This document shows, one piece after another, positions 10,000 to 19,982 of a DNA stretch of 64,000 bases (positions within the stretch are counted from its first letter, which is position 1; every line of letters starts with the position of its first letter). The translations under genes and the position numbers were made by a program. The stretch spans positions 13,012 to 77,011 of the forward strand of contig CAZKVH010000005.1 of the NCBI GenBank assembly GCA_964556165.1, read 5' to 3'. Source of the DNA: JAQVEM01 sp964556165 (GTDB lineage: Bacteria; Actinomycetota; Humimicrobiia; Humimicrobiales; Humimicrobiaceae). The notes under the pieces were generated by a model, which was not told the origin of the DNA, ran no database searches, and was given only the letters and a program-made list of their open reading frames with translations.

Positions 10000-10106
10000 T
10001 TGTTATTAAGACTTTTTTATGTTAATATCCATTAGGCTTAAAGGAAAGCCAATTATTTTTCCTGTATATTATAGAGAAAATTCTTTGAAAATTAAATACG
10101 TATAAT

Positions 10107-10197
10107 ACTTGGGGGAGCTCACAGGCTGAGAGGATGGCTCGTTAAAGCTATCGACCCCTTATAACCTGACCTGGGTAATGCTAGCGTAGGGAAAGTA
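10107..10197 (+). ncRNA. TPP riboswitch (THI element)
   Basis: The conserved thi-box blocks occur in order: GGGGGAGCTC, CTGAGAGGAT, GACCCCTTATAACCTGACC and then GGGTAATGCTAGCGTAGGGA. Flanking ACTT and AAGT can form the base of helix P1. It lies upstream of thiE-thiC-thiL and is followed by an intrinsic terminator, so thiamin pyrophosphate should shut off transcription of the operon. Confidence 0.96.
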
Positions 10198-10206
10198 GGA
10201 ATTAAG

Positions 10207-10241
10207 AAAGCTACTTAAACTCGGGTTGGTAGCTTTTTTTA
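10207..10241 (+). terminator. Riboswitch-controlled intrinsic terminator
   Basis: The hairpin is AAAGCTAC (10207-10214) with GTAGCTTT (10229-10236) and an inner AAC/GTT pair, followed by a run of T. It sits directly after the TPP aptamer and over 100 bp before thiE, the usual layout for transcription attenuation. Confidence 0.85.
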
Positions 10242-10348
10242 TTTTAAAAAAATATAAAAAAATTATAAAAAAATATTTATATATCCATCTCTCAAGTTTT
10301 TGATAGGTGAATCCAGGCCAGAGATGTTGTAGAATCAACAATTCCTGA

Positions 10349-11002
10349 ATGGAAAAACAAATGAAAGAAATATTAAATAACATAGACCTGTATTTTATAA
10401 CTGACCCGGCTTTAACCAGAAAAACTGTTCTGGAAGATGTAGAGGCTGCATTAAAAGCAGGGGTAAAAATAATACAATACAGGGAAAAAAATAAAAACAC
10501 CCGGGATATGGTGGAAGAGGCAGTTAAAATAAGAGAGCTCTGTTTTAAAAACAATGCTTTATTGATTATAAACAACAGGGTTGATGTTGCTCTTGCGGTT
10601 GATGCCGATGGAATACATCTCGGCAACGAGGATATGCCTTACCAGACTGCAAGAAAAATACTCGGAAATGAAAAGATAATAGGACTGACGGTACGCAATA
10701 TTAAAGAGGCACTAAAAGCCCAGAATGAAGGCGCTGATTATATAGGAGTGGGCCCTATTTTTGAAACCCGCACCAAAGAAGATGCCGGGGTACCATCCGG
10801 AATAAAATTTATAGAAGAGGTAAAAAAAACAATAAAGATACCATTTGTGGCTATTGGTGGAATTAATGAAAGCAATATTGATTATGTTCTTAAAGCAGGC
10901 GTAAAATCCGTTGCAATTATATCAGCTATAGTCACAGGTCCGGATGTTGAAAAAGAATCTAAAAAGTTTAGAAATATTATTCTTAACTATAAAAAAATAT
11001 AA
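10349..11002 (+). CDS. thiE: Thiamin-phosphate synthase ThiE
   Basis: ThiE joins HMP-PP and the thiazole phosphate carboxylate to make thiamin phosphate. The 217-residue TIM barrel contains the family motifs YREKNKNTRDM, NNRVDVALAVDADGIHLG, GADYIGVGPIFETRTKEDA and FVAIGGI. The first ATG (10349) lacks an obvious ribosome site; a second ATG at 10361 is possible and would shorten the protein by four residues. It is the first gene after the TPP riboswitch. Confidence 0.95.
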   Translation: MEKQMKEILNNIDLYFITDPALTRKTVLEDVEAALKAGVKIIQYREKNKNTRDMVEEAVKIRELCFKNNALLIINNRVDVALAVDADGIHLGNEDMPYQTARKILGNEKIIGLTVRNIKEALKAQNEGADYIGVGPIFETRTKEDAGVPSGIKFIEEVKKTIKIPFVAIGGINESNIDYVLKAGVKSVAIISAIVTGPDVEKESKKFRNIILNYKKI

Positions 11003-11119
11003 AAATATTTTTTTTGACTATTTTATATTTAAAAATTTTTCTAATTAAAAGCAAGGATTGCAAAAAGATATATAATAAAAATATGAGGATAAATCATTAA
11101 AGGGAGGCTCAAATTTTAA

Positions 11120-12400
11120 ATGACTCAATTAACACAGGCATTAAATGGAAAAATAACCAGACAAATGGAAATAGTAGCAGAACAGGAAGGATTAACTGCC
11201 GAATTTATAAGGGAGAAAATAGCCAGTGGCAGCATGGTAATCCCTTATAATAAAAAACACAAATCCATGAAATCAATCTGCGCTATCGGCGAGGGAGCAA
11301 GTATTAAAGTCAATGCCAACATAGGTACTTCATCCGACCATGACAACCTTGATGAAGAATTAAAAAAGCTCGAGGTAGCAATTGAAGCAAAAACTGACAC
11401 CGTAATGGATTTAAGTACAGGTAGCGATATAGATAAAGCAAGAAGAGAAATTATCAAAAATTCCCCTGTACCGGTAGGAACAGTTCCCATCTATCAGGCT
11501 GCCGTTGAAGCAGCAAAAGTAAAAGGTATCATAAACATGACTGGAGAACAGATTTTTGAAGTAATTGAAAGACAGGCAGAAGATGGGGTTGACTTCATGA
11601 CCGTTCACTGCGGTGTAACTATAGAATCCATTAACAAATTAAAAACGCAGAAAAGACTTCTTGATGTTGTAAGTAGAGGTGGGGCTTTTTTAATAACATG
11701 GATATTGTCCAATAAGAAAGAAAACCCGCTTTACGAGAACTTCGACAGACTCATAAAAATTGCAAAAAAATATGATATAACACTGAGTCTGGGAGACGGA
11801 TTAAGACCGGGCTGCCTTTCTGATGCAACAGACAGGGGGCAGGTTCAGGAATTGTTAATCCTTGGCGAACTTGCAAAAAAAGCCAGGGAAGAAGGTGTTC
11901 AGATAATAATAGAAGGACCGGGCCACATGTCAATAGACCAGATAGAAACAAATGTCCTGTTAGAGAAAAAACTCTGCAACAATGCACCCTTTTATGTACT
12001 GGGACCACTGGTTACAGACATAGCATCAGGCTATGACCATATAGCAGGTGCCATTGGAGGCGCGCTAGCAGGCTACTATGGAGCTGATTTTCTCTGTTAT
12101 CTTACTCCATCCGAACACTTGAGATTGCCCGAAATTGAAGATGTAAAAGAAGGAGTTATCGCTTCTAAAATAGCAGCTCATGCAGCAGACATCGCCCGGG
12201 GAAGAAAAAATGCCATGTTGCCGGATATAGAAATGGCAAAAGCAAGGAAACAGCTAAACTGGAGAAAACAATTAAAACTATCCATTGACCCCGTAAAAGC
12301 AAGAAGATTCAGAAAAGAAAGCAAGATAATGAGCAAGGGCTGTACAATGTGCGGTAAGTACTGCGCAATTGACCTGGTAGATAAATTTCTTAATGGTTAA
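11120..12400 (+). CDS. thiC: Phosphomethylpyrimidine synthase ThiC (short form)
   Basis: ThiC is a radical-SAM enzyme that rearranges AIR to HMP phosphate. At 426 residues it is the short form without the N-terminal extension of proteobacterial ThiC. Conserved segments are VGTVPIYQA, DFMTVHCGVT, SLGDGLRPGC and EGPGHMSIDQI. The C-terminal cluster motif reads CTMCGKYC (CX2CX3C), one residue tighter than the CX2CX4C of long forms. The ribosome site GGGAGG is about 10 bp before the ATG. It lies 117 bp downstream of thiE in the same riboswitch-controlled operon. Confidence 0.96.
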   Translation: MTQLTQALNGKITRQMEIVAEQEGLTAEFIREKIASGSMVIPYNKKHKSMKSICAIGEGASIKVNANIGTSSDHDNLDEELKKLEVAIEAKTDTVMDLSTGSDIDKARREIIKNSPVPVGTVPIYQAAVEAAKVKGIINMTGEQIFEVIERQAEDGVDFMTVHCGVTIESINKLKTQKRLLDVVSRGGAFLITWILSNKKENPLYENFDRLIKIAKKYDITLSLGDGLRPGCLSDATDRGQVQELLILGELAKKAREEGVQIIIEGPGHMSIDQIETNVLLEKKLCNNAPFYVLGPLVTDIASGYDHIAGAIGGALAGYYGADFLCYLTPSEHLRLPEIEDVKEGVIASKIAAHAADIARGRKNAMLPDIEMAKARKQLNWRKQLKLSIDPVKARRFRKESKIMSKGCTMCGKYCAIDLVDKFLNG

Positions 12401-12484
12401 AATAAAAGAGAAAATTTTAAAAAACTATATTTGTAGATATATCAATAGATAAAAAAATATTAAAATAAAAAAATGGACTTATAA

Positions 12485-13432
12485 ATGGATATTTCTAAAA
12501 TAGGAGGGGAATTCGCCTTAATCGAAAGGCTTTCAAAAAAGCCCGTCAATAAAGACATAATAAAAGGGATTGGCGATGACGCTGCAGTCATAAAAAAAGG
12601 AGATAGATACCTTGTCTTTACCACCGATACGCTGGTGGAGGGCGACCATTTCTCATTCAAGTACTTTACCCCCCTGCAGGCTGGCAAGAAAGCAGTTGAG
12701 ATAAACGTCTCTGATATAGGAGCCATGGGTGCAAAACCTGAGTATTTTCTTGTTTCACTGGTCCTGCCAGAAAAAATTGACGCAGAAATAATTGAAGAAA
12801 TATACAGGGGTATGAGGAGCGCAGGAAAGAAATACCAGATTGAAATAATCGGAGGCAATGTAACTCATGGCAATCAGCTTATAATAGATATATGCATGAT
12901 TGGAGAGGCAAAAAAAGATAACCTCAAGTTCAGGTCATCCGCAAAGCCCGGTGATTTTATTATGGTTAGTGGAGACCTTGGTTCAAGTTCTGCAGGTTTG
13001 AATTTATTTCTGAAAAATGTGGATGGATTCGAAGAGGTGAAAAAGAAGCATCTGGAACCTGAAGCAAAATTTTACAAAGTTATGCCCTTCTTAAAATACA
13101 TAAATGCAATGATTGATGTATCGGACGGTCTTGCTTCTGAAGTAAAGCGAATATGTGAACAGAGCGGCACCGGTGCTGTTATCTACGAGGATTCGATTCC
13201 AATAAAACCTGCAACGGAAAAAGCAGCAAAAGTATCCGGTAAAAAGGCAATTGACTTTGCCTTATATGGCGGCGAGGATTTCGAACTGGTTTATACTGTA
13301 TCAAAAGAAAACTTTGATAAGGTAAAAGGATATAAGGTAGGAGAAATAACAAGAAAAAAAGGTGTAAGACTATTAAGAAACGGTAAAGAAGAAATCATAA
13401 AAAAACATGGCTGGGACCATTTCTTAAGCTAA
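12485..13432 (+). CDS. thiL: Thiamin-monophosphate kinase ThiL
   Basis: ThiL phosphorylates thiamin phosphate to the active pyrophosphate. The 315-residue PurM-like protein shows GIGDDAAVI near the N-terminus, then FTTDTLVEGDHF, VNVSDIGAMGAKP-like text (EINVSDIGAMGAKPEY), IGGNVTHG, IDVSDGLASEVKRI and LYGGEDFELVYT. All are hallmarks of ThiL metal and ATP sites. It is the last gene of the thi cluster, 84 bp after thiC. Confidence 0.95.
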   Translation: MDISKIGGEFALIERLSKKPVNKDIIKGIGDDAAVIKKGDRYLVFTTDTLVEGDHFSFKYFTPLQAGKKAVEINVSDIGAMGAKPEYFLVSLVLPEKIDAEIIEEIYRGMRSAGKKYQIEIIGGNVTHGNQLIIDICMIGEAKKDNLKFRSSAKPGDFIMVSGDLGSSSAGLNLFLKNVDGFEEVKKKHLEPEAKFYKVMPFLKYINAMIDVSDGLASEVKRICEQSGTGAVIYEDSIPIKPATEKAAKVSGKKAIDFALYGGEDFELVYTVSKENFDKVKGYKVGEITRKKGVRLLRNGKEEIIKKHGWDHFLS

Positions 13433-13743
13433 TCTGCACTGCCTCCCCGGTCTCACAACATAAAGTAATCCTTCCAGTTAAAGATAAAAATACATAAGTT
13501 CTTTCCTGTAATAATTCACAATTTTAAATTATTATTACCCATCCTCAAAGCCAGAATATAAAAAAAAACTGCAGTAAAAACCCTGATTTTTAGATAATAA
13601 AAATTAGCTTAAAAATAGTTTTACGGTATAATTGTTATATTTCATTATGGTTTTTAATATAATTTCTGTAAAATACATAAAATATATAAATAATTCTATA
13701 TATAAGAATACATTAACATGAGTATTAAGAGGAGATAAGTAAA
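13433..13743. other. Intergenic region between thiL and M29 aminopeptidase
   Basis: About 310 bp, AT-rich. A TATAAT hexamer at 13627-13632 could be a -10 box for the downstream peptidase, but I see no good -35. No other feature is seen. Confidence 0.4.
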
Positions 13744-14856
13744 ATGGACCCAAGAATAAAAAAACTTGCAGAAAATCTTGTGAATTATTCATGCAGGGTA
13801 AAAAAAGGCGAAAAAGTTCTAATAGAGTGCGTGGGTAATTCAGCAATACCGCTGGTAAAAGCTCTGGTGAAAGAAACTTACAAAGCGGGGGCCATACCTT
13901 TTACTGATTTAAAAGATTCCTCGACTACAAGAGAAGTATTAAAAGAGTGCACCATGCAGCAACTAAAATCCATGGCTAAATATGACCTCGTAAGGATTAA
14001 AGAAATGAATGCTTTTATTGGCATAAGAGCAAGTGATAATATAAGCGAACTCAGCGATATTGAACCCGAAAAAATCAACGCTTATATGAAATACTATATC
14101 GAACCAGTAAGTGTAGATAGAATAACCAATACGAAGTGGGTAGTGCTGAGATACCCCAATTCTTCGATGGCACAGCTTGCAAATACGAGCCTTGAGGCAT
14201 TTGAAGATTTTTATTTCAAAGTCTGTAACCTTGATTATTCCAAAATGTCAAAAGCAATGGATAAGCTTGTAAAAATCATGAACAAAACCGACAGGGTGCA
14301 CATAACCGGCAGGGATACTGATTTTAAATTTTCAATAAAGGATATACCCGCTATAAAATGTGCCGGGGAATTCAACATACCGGATGGAGAAGTTTTTACC
14401 GCTCCTGTAAAGACTTCTGTTAACGGCACTGTAACCTTTAACACCCCTTCTGTTTATCAGGGCGTTGTCTATGAAAATATCAGTCTTGTATTTAAAGACG
14501 GCAAAATCATTAAAGCTACATCAAACGACACCAGAAGAATCAACAGGGTTTTCGATACCGATGAAGGCTCAAGATATGTAGGAGAATTTGCCATTGGAGT
14601 AAACCCCTATATTAAAAAACCAATGAAAGATATACTTTTCGACGAGAAGATAATGGGAAGCTTCCACTTTACACCGGGGAAATGTTATGAAGAGGCTTCA
14701 AACGGCAATAACTCTGCAATACACTGGGATCTCGTCTGCATACAGACAGCGGAATATGGCGGAGGAGAAATTTATTTTGATGACATTCTTATTAGAAAGA
14801 ATGGTAGATTTGTATTGCCCGAACTTGAATGCCTGAATCCCGAAAATTTAAAATAA
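13744..14856 (+). CDS. M29-family metallo-aminopeptidase
   Basis: This is a 370-residue protein of the thermophilic aminopeptidase family (AmpS/PepS/aminopeptidase T), dimeric two-metal enzymes releasing N-terminal residues. Family features visible are the start MDPRIKKLAENLVNYS, the central GRDTDFKFSIKD, GEFNIPDGEVFTAPV and, near the C-terminus, GNNSAIHWDLV. The ribosome site AGGAG lies just before the ATG. It looks monocistronic and faces pcrA on the opposite strand. Confidence 0.9.
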   Translation: MDPRIKKLAENLVNYSCRVKKGEKVLIECVGNSAIPLVKALVKETYKAGAIPFTDLKDSSTTREVLKECTMQQLKSMAKYDLVRIKEMNAFIGIRASDNISELSDIEPEKINAYMKYYIEPVSVDRITNTKWVVLRYPNSSMAQLANTSLEAFEDFYFKVCNLDYSKMSKAMDKLVKIMNKTDRVHITGRDTDFKFSIKDIPAIKCAGEFNIPDGEVFTAPVKTSVNGTVTFNTPSVYQGVVYENISLVFKDGKIIKATSNDTRRINRVFDTDEGSRYVGEFAIGVNPYIKKPMKDILFDEKIMGSFHFTPGKCYEEASNGNNSAIHWDLVCIQTAEYGGGEIYFDDILIRKNGRFVLPELECLNPENLK

Positions 14857-14923
14857 ATATTCTCCAGATTTAGAAAGAAAGATTTTTATAAAATCTAAAA
14901 AAATTATAAAGACTGCCGGTGAT

Positions 14924-17176
14924 TTATTTAACTTTTTTTATGGGGGCAAAGCTTACCAGAAGGTGTTTCAGGCCTACCTGTCCGAATATTACATCAAGCT
15001 CACAGTCATCAGAAAGTTTTTTAACTTTCACTACCTCGCCACTACCCCAGTATTTATGCTCTATAATATCGCCTTTTTTATAAGCATAATCCCTATCGTA
15101 TTCATTTCTGTATTCTTCAAGGCTTCTACTTTTGCTCCCCTTTTCTAATTCATTTTCATCTATAAGCAAATCCTGGGAAATTTCATTCATAAATCTTGAA
15201 GCAGTCCTGAAACTCGTATCTCCATAAATGCTATGCGAGCGTGAAGCGGAAAGGAAAACCTTCTCTTTAGCCCGGGTTATGCCAACATAACAGAGCCTTC
15301 TTTCTTCTTCCAGCTCCTCAATACTATTCATACTCCTTGAATGAGGGAAAATCCCCTCTTCCAGCCCTATTATAAAAACAACAGGAAATTCCAGGCCCTT
15401 GGCGTTGTGAAGGGTCATAAGAACCAGACCATCTGTATTCTCGTCATAATTATCTATATCAGTGAGTAGAGATACTTCCTCAAGGAATTTATCCAGGTTA
15501 TATAGACTTTCTTCCTTAGTACTTTCATCTCCCGGACTAGCTCCGCCTTTCTCCTGTTTGCCAGCAGCTGGGTCAGTTTCTGATATATCAGTCAGCTCGT
15601 AGTCAAACTCAAATTTTTCTTCATATTCTTTAGTAACAGTCAGAAGCTCCTTAAGGTTATCTATTCTATTTAAAGCTTCTATGGTATTTTCATGTTCAAG
15701 CTCACTCAAATACCCTGTTTTCCCCCATATTTTCTTTAGCACCCTGCTAACGCCATTTCTCATGGCATAATCTCTTAGCTCTGACATAAGAGAAATAAAA
15801 CCACTTATTCTTTCTTTGGTAGTATTGCTCAGCAGGTTAATTTCTTCAACTCTATAAAAAGCCTCGCAGAATGTCATATTATTTTTTCTCGAATAATTCT
15901 CTATAACCGAAATCGTGGTCTTGCCGATCTTACGCCTCGGAATATTAACAATTCTTACAAGACTTACGACATCCTTAGGATTAACTATCAGCTTCATATA
16001 GGCAAGCATGTCCTTTATCTCTTTTCTGTCATAGAACCTCAAACCTCCATAGATTTTATAGGGTATATTCTCTCTTACCAGATGTTCTTCAACGGCTCTT
16101 GACTGGGCATTTGTCCTGTAAAAAATAGCAAAATCTTTATATTTCTTATTACTCCTTACCATATAATTTTTTATTTTTTTTACTATAAAACCAACCTCGT
16201 CTTTTTCATCCAGGGCTATGTATTTTGATACTCTTTCTCCTTCTGGATTCTCGGTCCATAATTTCTTATCTTTTCTATTTTCATTGTTTTTTATTATACA
16301 GTTTGCTGTATTCAAAATATTTTGAGTAGAGCGGTAATTCTGTTCCAGTCTTATGACAACAGTATCGTCAAACTGCCTGTCAAACTCAGTAATATTCCTT
16401 ATCTCAGCTCCCCTCCAGCTGTATATGCTCTGGTCATCATCACCAACCACACACAATCTCCTGTGCTCTTCAGATAAAAGCATAACAATTTCATTCTGAG
16501 CAATATTGGTATCCTGGAATTCATCAACAAGGATATACTTAAATTTCTCCTGATACTTTTTTTTGACCTCGGGATAGAGCTTAAAAACATTGGCAGTAAA
16601 CATCAGCAGGTCATCAAAATCAAGAGCGCTGGCTTTAAACAATTTCTCCTGATACCTGGAGTAGATTTTAGATACCATTTTTTCAAAGTAGTCAGTCGCA
16701 CTTAACGAATAATTTTCATGGTCAATTAACCTGTTTTTGGCATCGCTGATAACTGAAAGCACGGCTTTTGGAGGGAATCTTCTGATATCCAGGTCCAGCT
16801 CTTTCTCTACATTGGTCACAAGACTTACAGAGTCTTTTTCATCATAAATAACATAATTCCTGGACATTCCCAGATAATGTATTTCATACCTGAGTAATCT
16901 TGCACAGAATGAATGAAAGGTGCTGACCCACATATATTCGCCTATCCGGCCTACAAGTTCTATCACTCTTCTTTTCATTTCTCTTGCCGCTTTATTGGTA
17001 AAAGTGATAGCTAAAATATTAAAGGGGTCCACTCCTTTATTTTTAATGAGATGTGCAATCCTGTATGTAAGAACTCTTGTCTTCCCACTGCCCGCACCTG
17101 CAATAACCAGAAGTGGTTTTTCGGTGCTTTTTACAGCTTCAATTTGCTGGGGATTTAAATATTTTTCCAGTTCCAA
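14924..17176 (-). CDS. pcrA: ATP-dependent DNA helicase PcrA/UvrD
   Basis: This is a superfamily 1A 3'-5' helicase for repair and replication restart. In 750 residues it shows Walker A AGAGSGKT (26-33), motif Ia TFTNKAAREMK, motif II VDEFQDTN, motif III GDDDQSIYSWRGA, motif IV LEQNYRST, motif V LMTLHNAKGLEFPVVF and motif VI CYVGITRAKE. The C-terminus carries the PcrA-type Tudor-like tail (DIIEHKYWGSGEVV). It follows aroF by about 10 bp. Confidence 0.96.
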   Translation of the reverse strand: MELEKYLNPQQIEAVKSTEKPLLVIAGAGSGKTRVLTYRIAHLIKNKGVDPFNILAITFTNKAAREMKRRVIELVGRIGEYMWVSTFHSFCARLLRYEIHYLGMSRNYVIYDEKDSVSLVTNVEKELDLDIRRFPPKAVLSVISDAKNRLIDHENYSLSATDYFEKMVSKIYSRYQEKLFKASALDFDDLLMFTANVFKLYPEVKKKYQEKFKYILVDEFQDTNIAQNEIVMLLSEEHRRLCVVGDDDQSIYSWRGAEIRNITEFDRQFDDTVVIRLEQNYRSTQNILNTANCIIKNNENRKDKKLWTENPEGERVSKYIALDEKDEVGFIVKKIKNYMVRSNKKYKDFAIFYRTNAQSRAVEEHLVRENIPYKIYGGLRFYDRKEIKDMLAYMKLIVNPKDVVSLVRIVNIPRRKIGKTTISVIENYSRKNNMTFCEAFYRVEEINLLSNTTKERISGFISLMSELRDYAMRNGVSRVLKKIWGKTGYLSELEHENTIEALNRIDNLKELLTVTKEYEEKFEFDYELTDISETDPAAGKQEKGGASPGDESTKEESLYNLDKFLEEVSLLTDIDNYDENTDGLVLMTLHNAKGLEFPVVFIIGLEEGIFPHSRSMNSIEELEEERRLCYVGITRAKEKVFLSASRSHSIYGDTSFRTASRFMNEISQDLLIDENELEKGSKSRSLEEYRNEYDRDYAYKKGDIIEHKYWGSGEVVKVKKLSDDCELDVIFGQVGLKHLLVSFAPIKKVK

Positions 17177-17186
17177 ATTTCATCAA

Positions 17187-18005
17187 CTATCTTATTTTCT
17201 TTCCAATTGCACCAGACATGTTTCTTAATTGTCTGATTAACTCGACTAACTCTTTTGAATTCAACTGCTGCTGCCCGTCTGACAGTGCCTTGCTCGGGTT
17301 AATATGAGATTCCACAAGAAGGCCGTCAGCACCAACGGCAAGTGCAGCCCTGCTCATAGGAATAACCAGGTCACTCTGCCCTACGGCATGCGAGGGGTCT
17401 ATTATTATTGGAAGTTTGCTAAGTTTCTTTATAACAGGTACTGCCGATAAATCCAGAGTAAACCTTGTACTTGTTTCAAACGTCCTTATCCCCCTTTCAC
17501 ATAGCACCACTTCTACTTCAGCTTTATAGGTTATATACTCTACAGCCAGCAGCCACTCCTTTATAGAAGAAGCCCAGCCTCTTTTCAGTATAACCTTTTT
17601 ATTTTTTCTGGCTGCCACTTCTCCGATTTTTTCAAGTAGTGCAAAATTGGACATATTCCTGGTGCCAACCTGAAGTACGTCCGCGTTATCCGCAACTACA
17701 TCAACATTTTTGGTATCAGTAACTTCGGTTACGGTCTTAAGACCATATTTCTCACCAATCTCCCTTAAATGCCTTAAACCTTCTTCCTTCAGACCCTGAA
17801 AACTATAAGGGGAAGTTCTTGGTTTATAAGCGCCACCTCTTATATATAAAAGACCCAGGTCTCTTATAACCTTTGCACTCTCCTCAAGCTGCTCCCGGCT
17901 TTCAATTGCACATGGACCGGCAATCACAGTAAAGTATCCTTCTTTAACAAGGCTATCATTTTTTTTGTTTACGGCTTCTTTAGATTTTTCTTTCCTGGCT
18001 TCCAT
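17187..18005 (-). CDS. aroF: 3-deoxy-7-phosphoheptulonate synthase (DAHP synthase, type I-beta)
   Basis: This is the first enzyme of the shikimate pathway, joining PEP and erythrose 4-phosphate. The 272 residues carry IAGPCAIES, RGGAYKPRTSPYSFQG, LQVGTRNMSNF, LKRGW, CERGIRTFE and IIDPSHAVGQ, the metal and PEP contacts of the I-beta/KDOPS-like group. No N-terminal ferredoxin-like regulatory domain or fused chorismate mutase is present. Chorismate mutase is a separate gene just upstream, so the two may form a regulatory pair. Confidence 0.94.
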   Translation of the reverse strand: MEARKEKSKEAVNKKNDSLVKEGYFTVIAGPCAIESREQLEESAKVIRDLGLLYIRGGAYKPRTSPYSFQGLKEEGLRHLREIGEKYGLKTVTEVTDTKNVDVVADNADVLQVGTRNMSNFALLEKIGEVAARKNKKVILKRGWASSIKEWLLAVEYITYKAEVEVVLCERGIRTFETSTRFTLDLSAVPVIKKLSKLPIIIDPSHAVGQSDLVIPMSRAALAVGADGLLVESHINPSKALSDGQQQLNSKELVELIRQLRNMSGAIGKKIR

Positions 18006-18133
18006 TTAAATAAATCTCTTTCTTTTTCTCTAAAATAAATTTCCTAATAAAAAATAATTGTTTAAATTAGCTTTCTTTAAGAATAATATTTTTCATATCA
18101 TTCTTATTATTAACAAACAGAACTCCGGTATCT

Positions 18134-18418
18134 TTAAAGATTTTCGTCTTTCTCGAGAACCTGAACATTCCTCAGGATGCATTCGAAAATTTGAATTATA
18201 TTATCGTTATAAAGAGGACCTTTGTTATATTTGACGATATTATCAAACAATTCCTCCTCCCTTTTGGCATCATAAAGGGGAACATTCCTGTCTTCTTTTA
18301 ACTTCTTTACTTTCATTACTACAACTGCTCTCTTATTCAAAAATTCCACTATCTTTTCATCTATTTTATTTATATCCTCTCTATATTCAACCAGCTTCTC
18401 TTTAAACTCGTCCTTCAT
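18134..18418 (-). CDS. Chorismate mutase (AroQ type)
   Basis: This is a small all-helical protein of 94 residues. It has the AroQ signature: an N-terminal RxxIxxID-like stretch (YREDINKIDEKIVEFLNKR), KVKKLKEDRNVPLYDAKRE around the second helix and a final helix. It should convert chorismate to prephenate. It lies between guaA and the DAHP synthase, with 128 bp before aroF. A regulatory role bound to DAHP synthase is known for related pairs and is an inference here. Confidence 0.87.
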   Translation of the reverse strand: MKDEFKEKLVEYREDINKIDEKIVEFLNKRAVVVMKVKKLKEDRNVPLYDAKREEELFDNIVKYNKGPLYNDNIIQIFECILRNVQVLEKDENL

Positions 18419-18448
18419 AAGTACTCCTTTTAATTATTTAATTCCCAC

Positions 18449-19981
18449 TCACTCCCACTCTATGGTACTTGGTGGCTTTGAACTTATATCATATACTACT
18501 CTATTCACTCCTTCAACCTCATTAACAATCCTATTGCTAATTCTTTCCAGCACCTTATGCGGAAGTCTAACCCAATCAGCAGTCATTGCATCAATACTGC
18601 TAACTGCTCTTACTATTACCGGATAGCAGTATGTTCTTTCGTCTCCCATCACTCCCACACTCCTGATACTCGGAAGCACTGCAAAAGACTGCCAGATTTT
18701 TCTATATAATTTCGCTCTCCTTATTTCCTCAATAACTATATCATCTGCATCCTGCAGTATCCTTATCTTCTCTCTGGTAACTTCTCCAATTATCCTGATT
18801 GCCAGGCCGGGTCCGGGAAAAGGCTGCCTCCATATTATTTCATCGGGCAGCCCGAGCTCTTCTCCTATTTTTCGTATCTCATCTTTAAACAGAAGTCTTA
18901 AGGGTTCAATCAACTTAAGCCTCATATCCTCTGGAAGACCGCCAACATTATGGTGAGATTTTATTTTCGCTGCATCCCTCGTGCCACTTTCAATAACATC
19001 CGAGTACAATGTGCCCTGCACCAGATAATGCGCATCTTTTATACGGGAAGCTTCCTCTTCAAATACTTTTATAAACTCATTACCAATTATTTTCCTCTTT
19101 TCTTCAGGGTCAGTGACACCTACCAGCTTACCAAGGAACCTCTCGCTGGCATCCCTGTGTACCAGATTCATCTTAAAATTATCTTTAAAAGTCTGAATAA
19201 CCTTTCCTGCTTCACCTTTGCGTAAAAGGCCGTGGTCAACAAATATACAGGTAAGTTTATCGCCAACAGCTTTATTTACAAGAACAGCAGCCACAGAAGA
19301 ATCGACTCCACCACTCAATCCGCATATTACCCTTCCATCTTTTACCTCATCTTTTATTTTTTTTATCTGATTTTCTATAATCGAGACCATGGTCCAGGTC
19401 GGCGAGCAGCCACATATATCAAAAAGGAAATTCTTGAGTATATCCATGCCGGAAGGGGTATGAACCACTTCGGGATGAAATTGTATCCCGTAGATCCTGT
19501 CTTTCTTATTCTCTATGCCGGCTATAGGAAGATTTCTGGTGGAAGCTATTATTTTAAACCCCGGAGGAATCTTTGTTACACTATCTTTGTGGCTCATCCA
19601 GCAAACTTCCTCGTGTTTTAAATCTTTAAAAAGAGGCGAATCGGTATTTAACTTTATTTTTACTTTTCCATATTCGTTATAGCCAGAAGCAGCAACTTCG
19701 CCACCATGTAATTTAGATATCAGCTGCATTCCGTAACAGATTCCCAGAACAGGCACTCCAAGTGAAAAAATCTTCTTATCCATTACAGGAATTTTTTTAT
19801 TTTCAGAAAGAATACTATATGGAGAACCTGAGAGTATTAACCCACTCGGCTTTTTATCCATTATCTCTTTTATATCTGCATCGTAAGGAATAAGCTCGGA
19901 GTAAACTCTGAGTTCCCTTATTCTCCTTGCAATTAAATGGCTGTACTGTCCACCAAAGTCTATAACAGGCACGCTGTTCAT
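18449..19981 (-). CDS. guaA: GMP synthase (glutamine-hydrolysing)
   Basis: GuaA aminates XMP to GMP. In 510 residues it has a class I amidotransferase domain (1-190; nucleophile in LGICYGMQL, His-Glu in FHPEVVHT) and an ATP-pyrophosphatase domain with the P-loop SGGVDSS. The C-terminal dimerisation domain has RQPFPGPGLAIRI and ends in KPPSTIEWE. Length is normal. It starts 1 bp after the guaB3 stop, so the two guanine genes are coupled. Confidence 0.97.
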   Translation of the reverse strand: MNSVPVIDFGGQYSHLIARRIRELRVYSELIPYDADIKEIMDKKPSGLILSGSPYSILSENKKIPVMDKKIFSLGVPVLGICYGMQLISKLHGGEVAASGYNEYGKVKIKLNTDSPLFKDLKHEEVCWMSHKDSVTKIPPGFKIIASTRNLPIAGIENKKDRIYGIQFHPEVVHTPSGMDILKNFLFDICGCSPTWTMVSIIENQIKKIKDEVKDGRVICGLSGGVDSSVAAVLVNKAVGDKLTCIFVDHGLLRKGEAGKVIQTFKDNFKMNLVHRDASERFLGKLVGVTDPEEKRKIIGNEFIKVFEEEASRIKDAHYLVQGTLYSDVIESGTRDAAKIKSHHNVGGLPEDMRLKLIEPLRLLFKDEIRKIGEELGLPDEIIWRQPFPGPGLAIRIIGEVTREKIRILQDADDIVIEEIRRAKLYRKIWQSFAVLPSIRSVGVMGDERTYCYPVIVRAVSSIDAMTADWVRLPHKVLERISNRIVNEVEGVNRVVYDISSKPPSTIEWE

Positions 19982-19982
19982 C

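Noticed and set aside
10159..10626. 155-codon minus-strand frame over the riboswitch and thiE start.
   Set aside because: It covers the TPP aptamer and the antisense of thiE, and has no family features.
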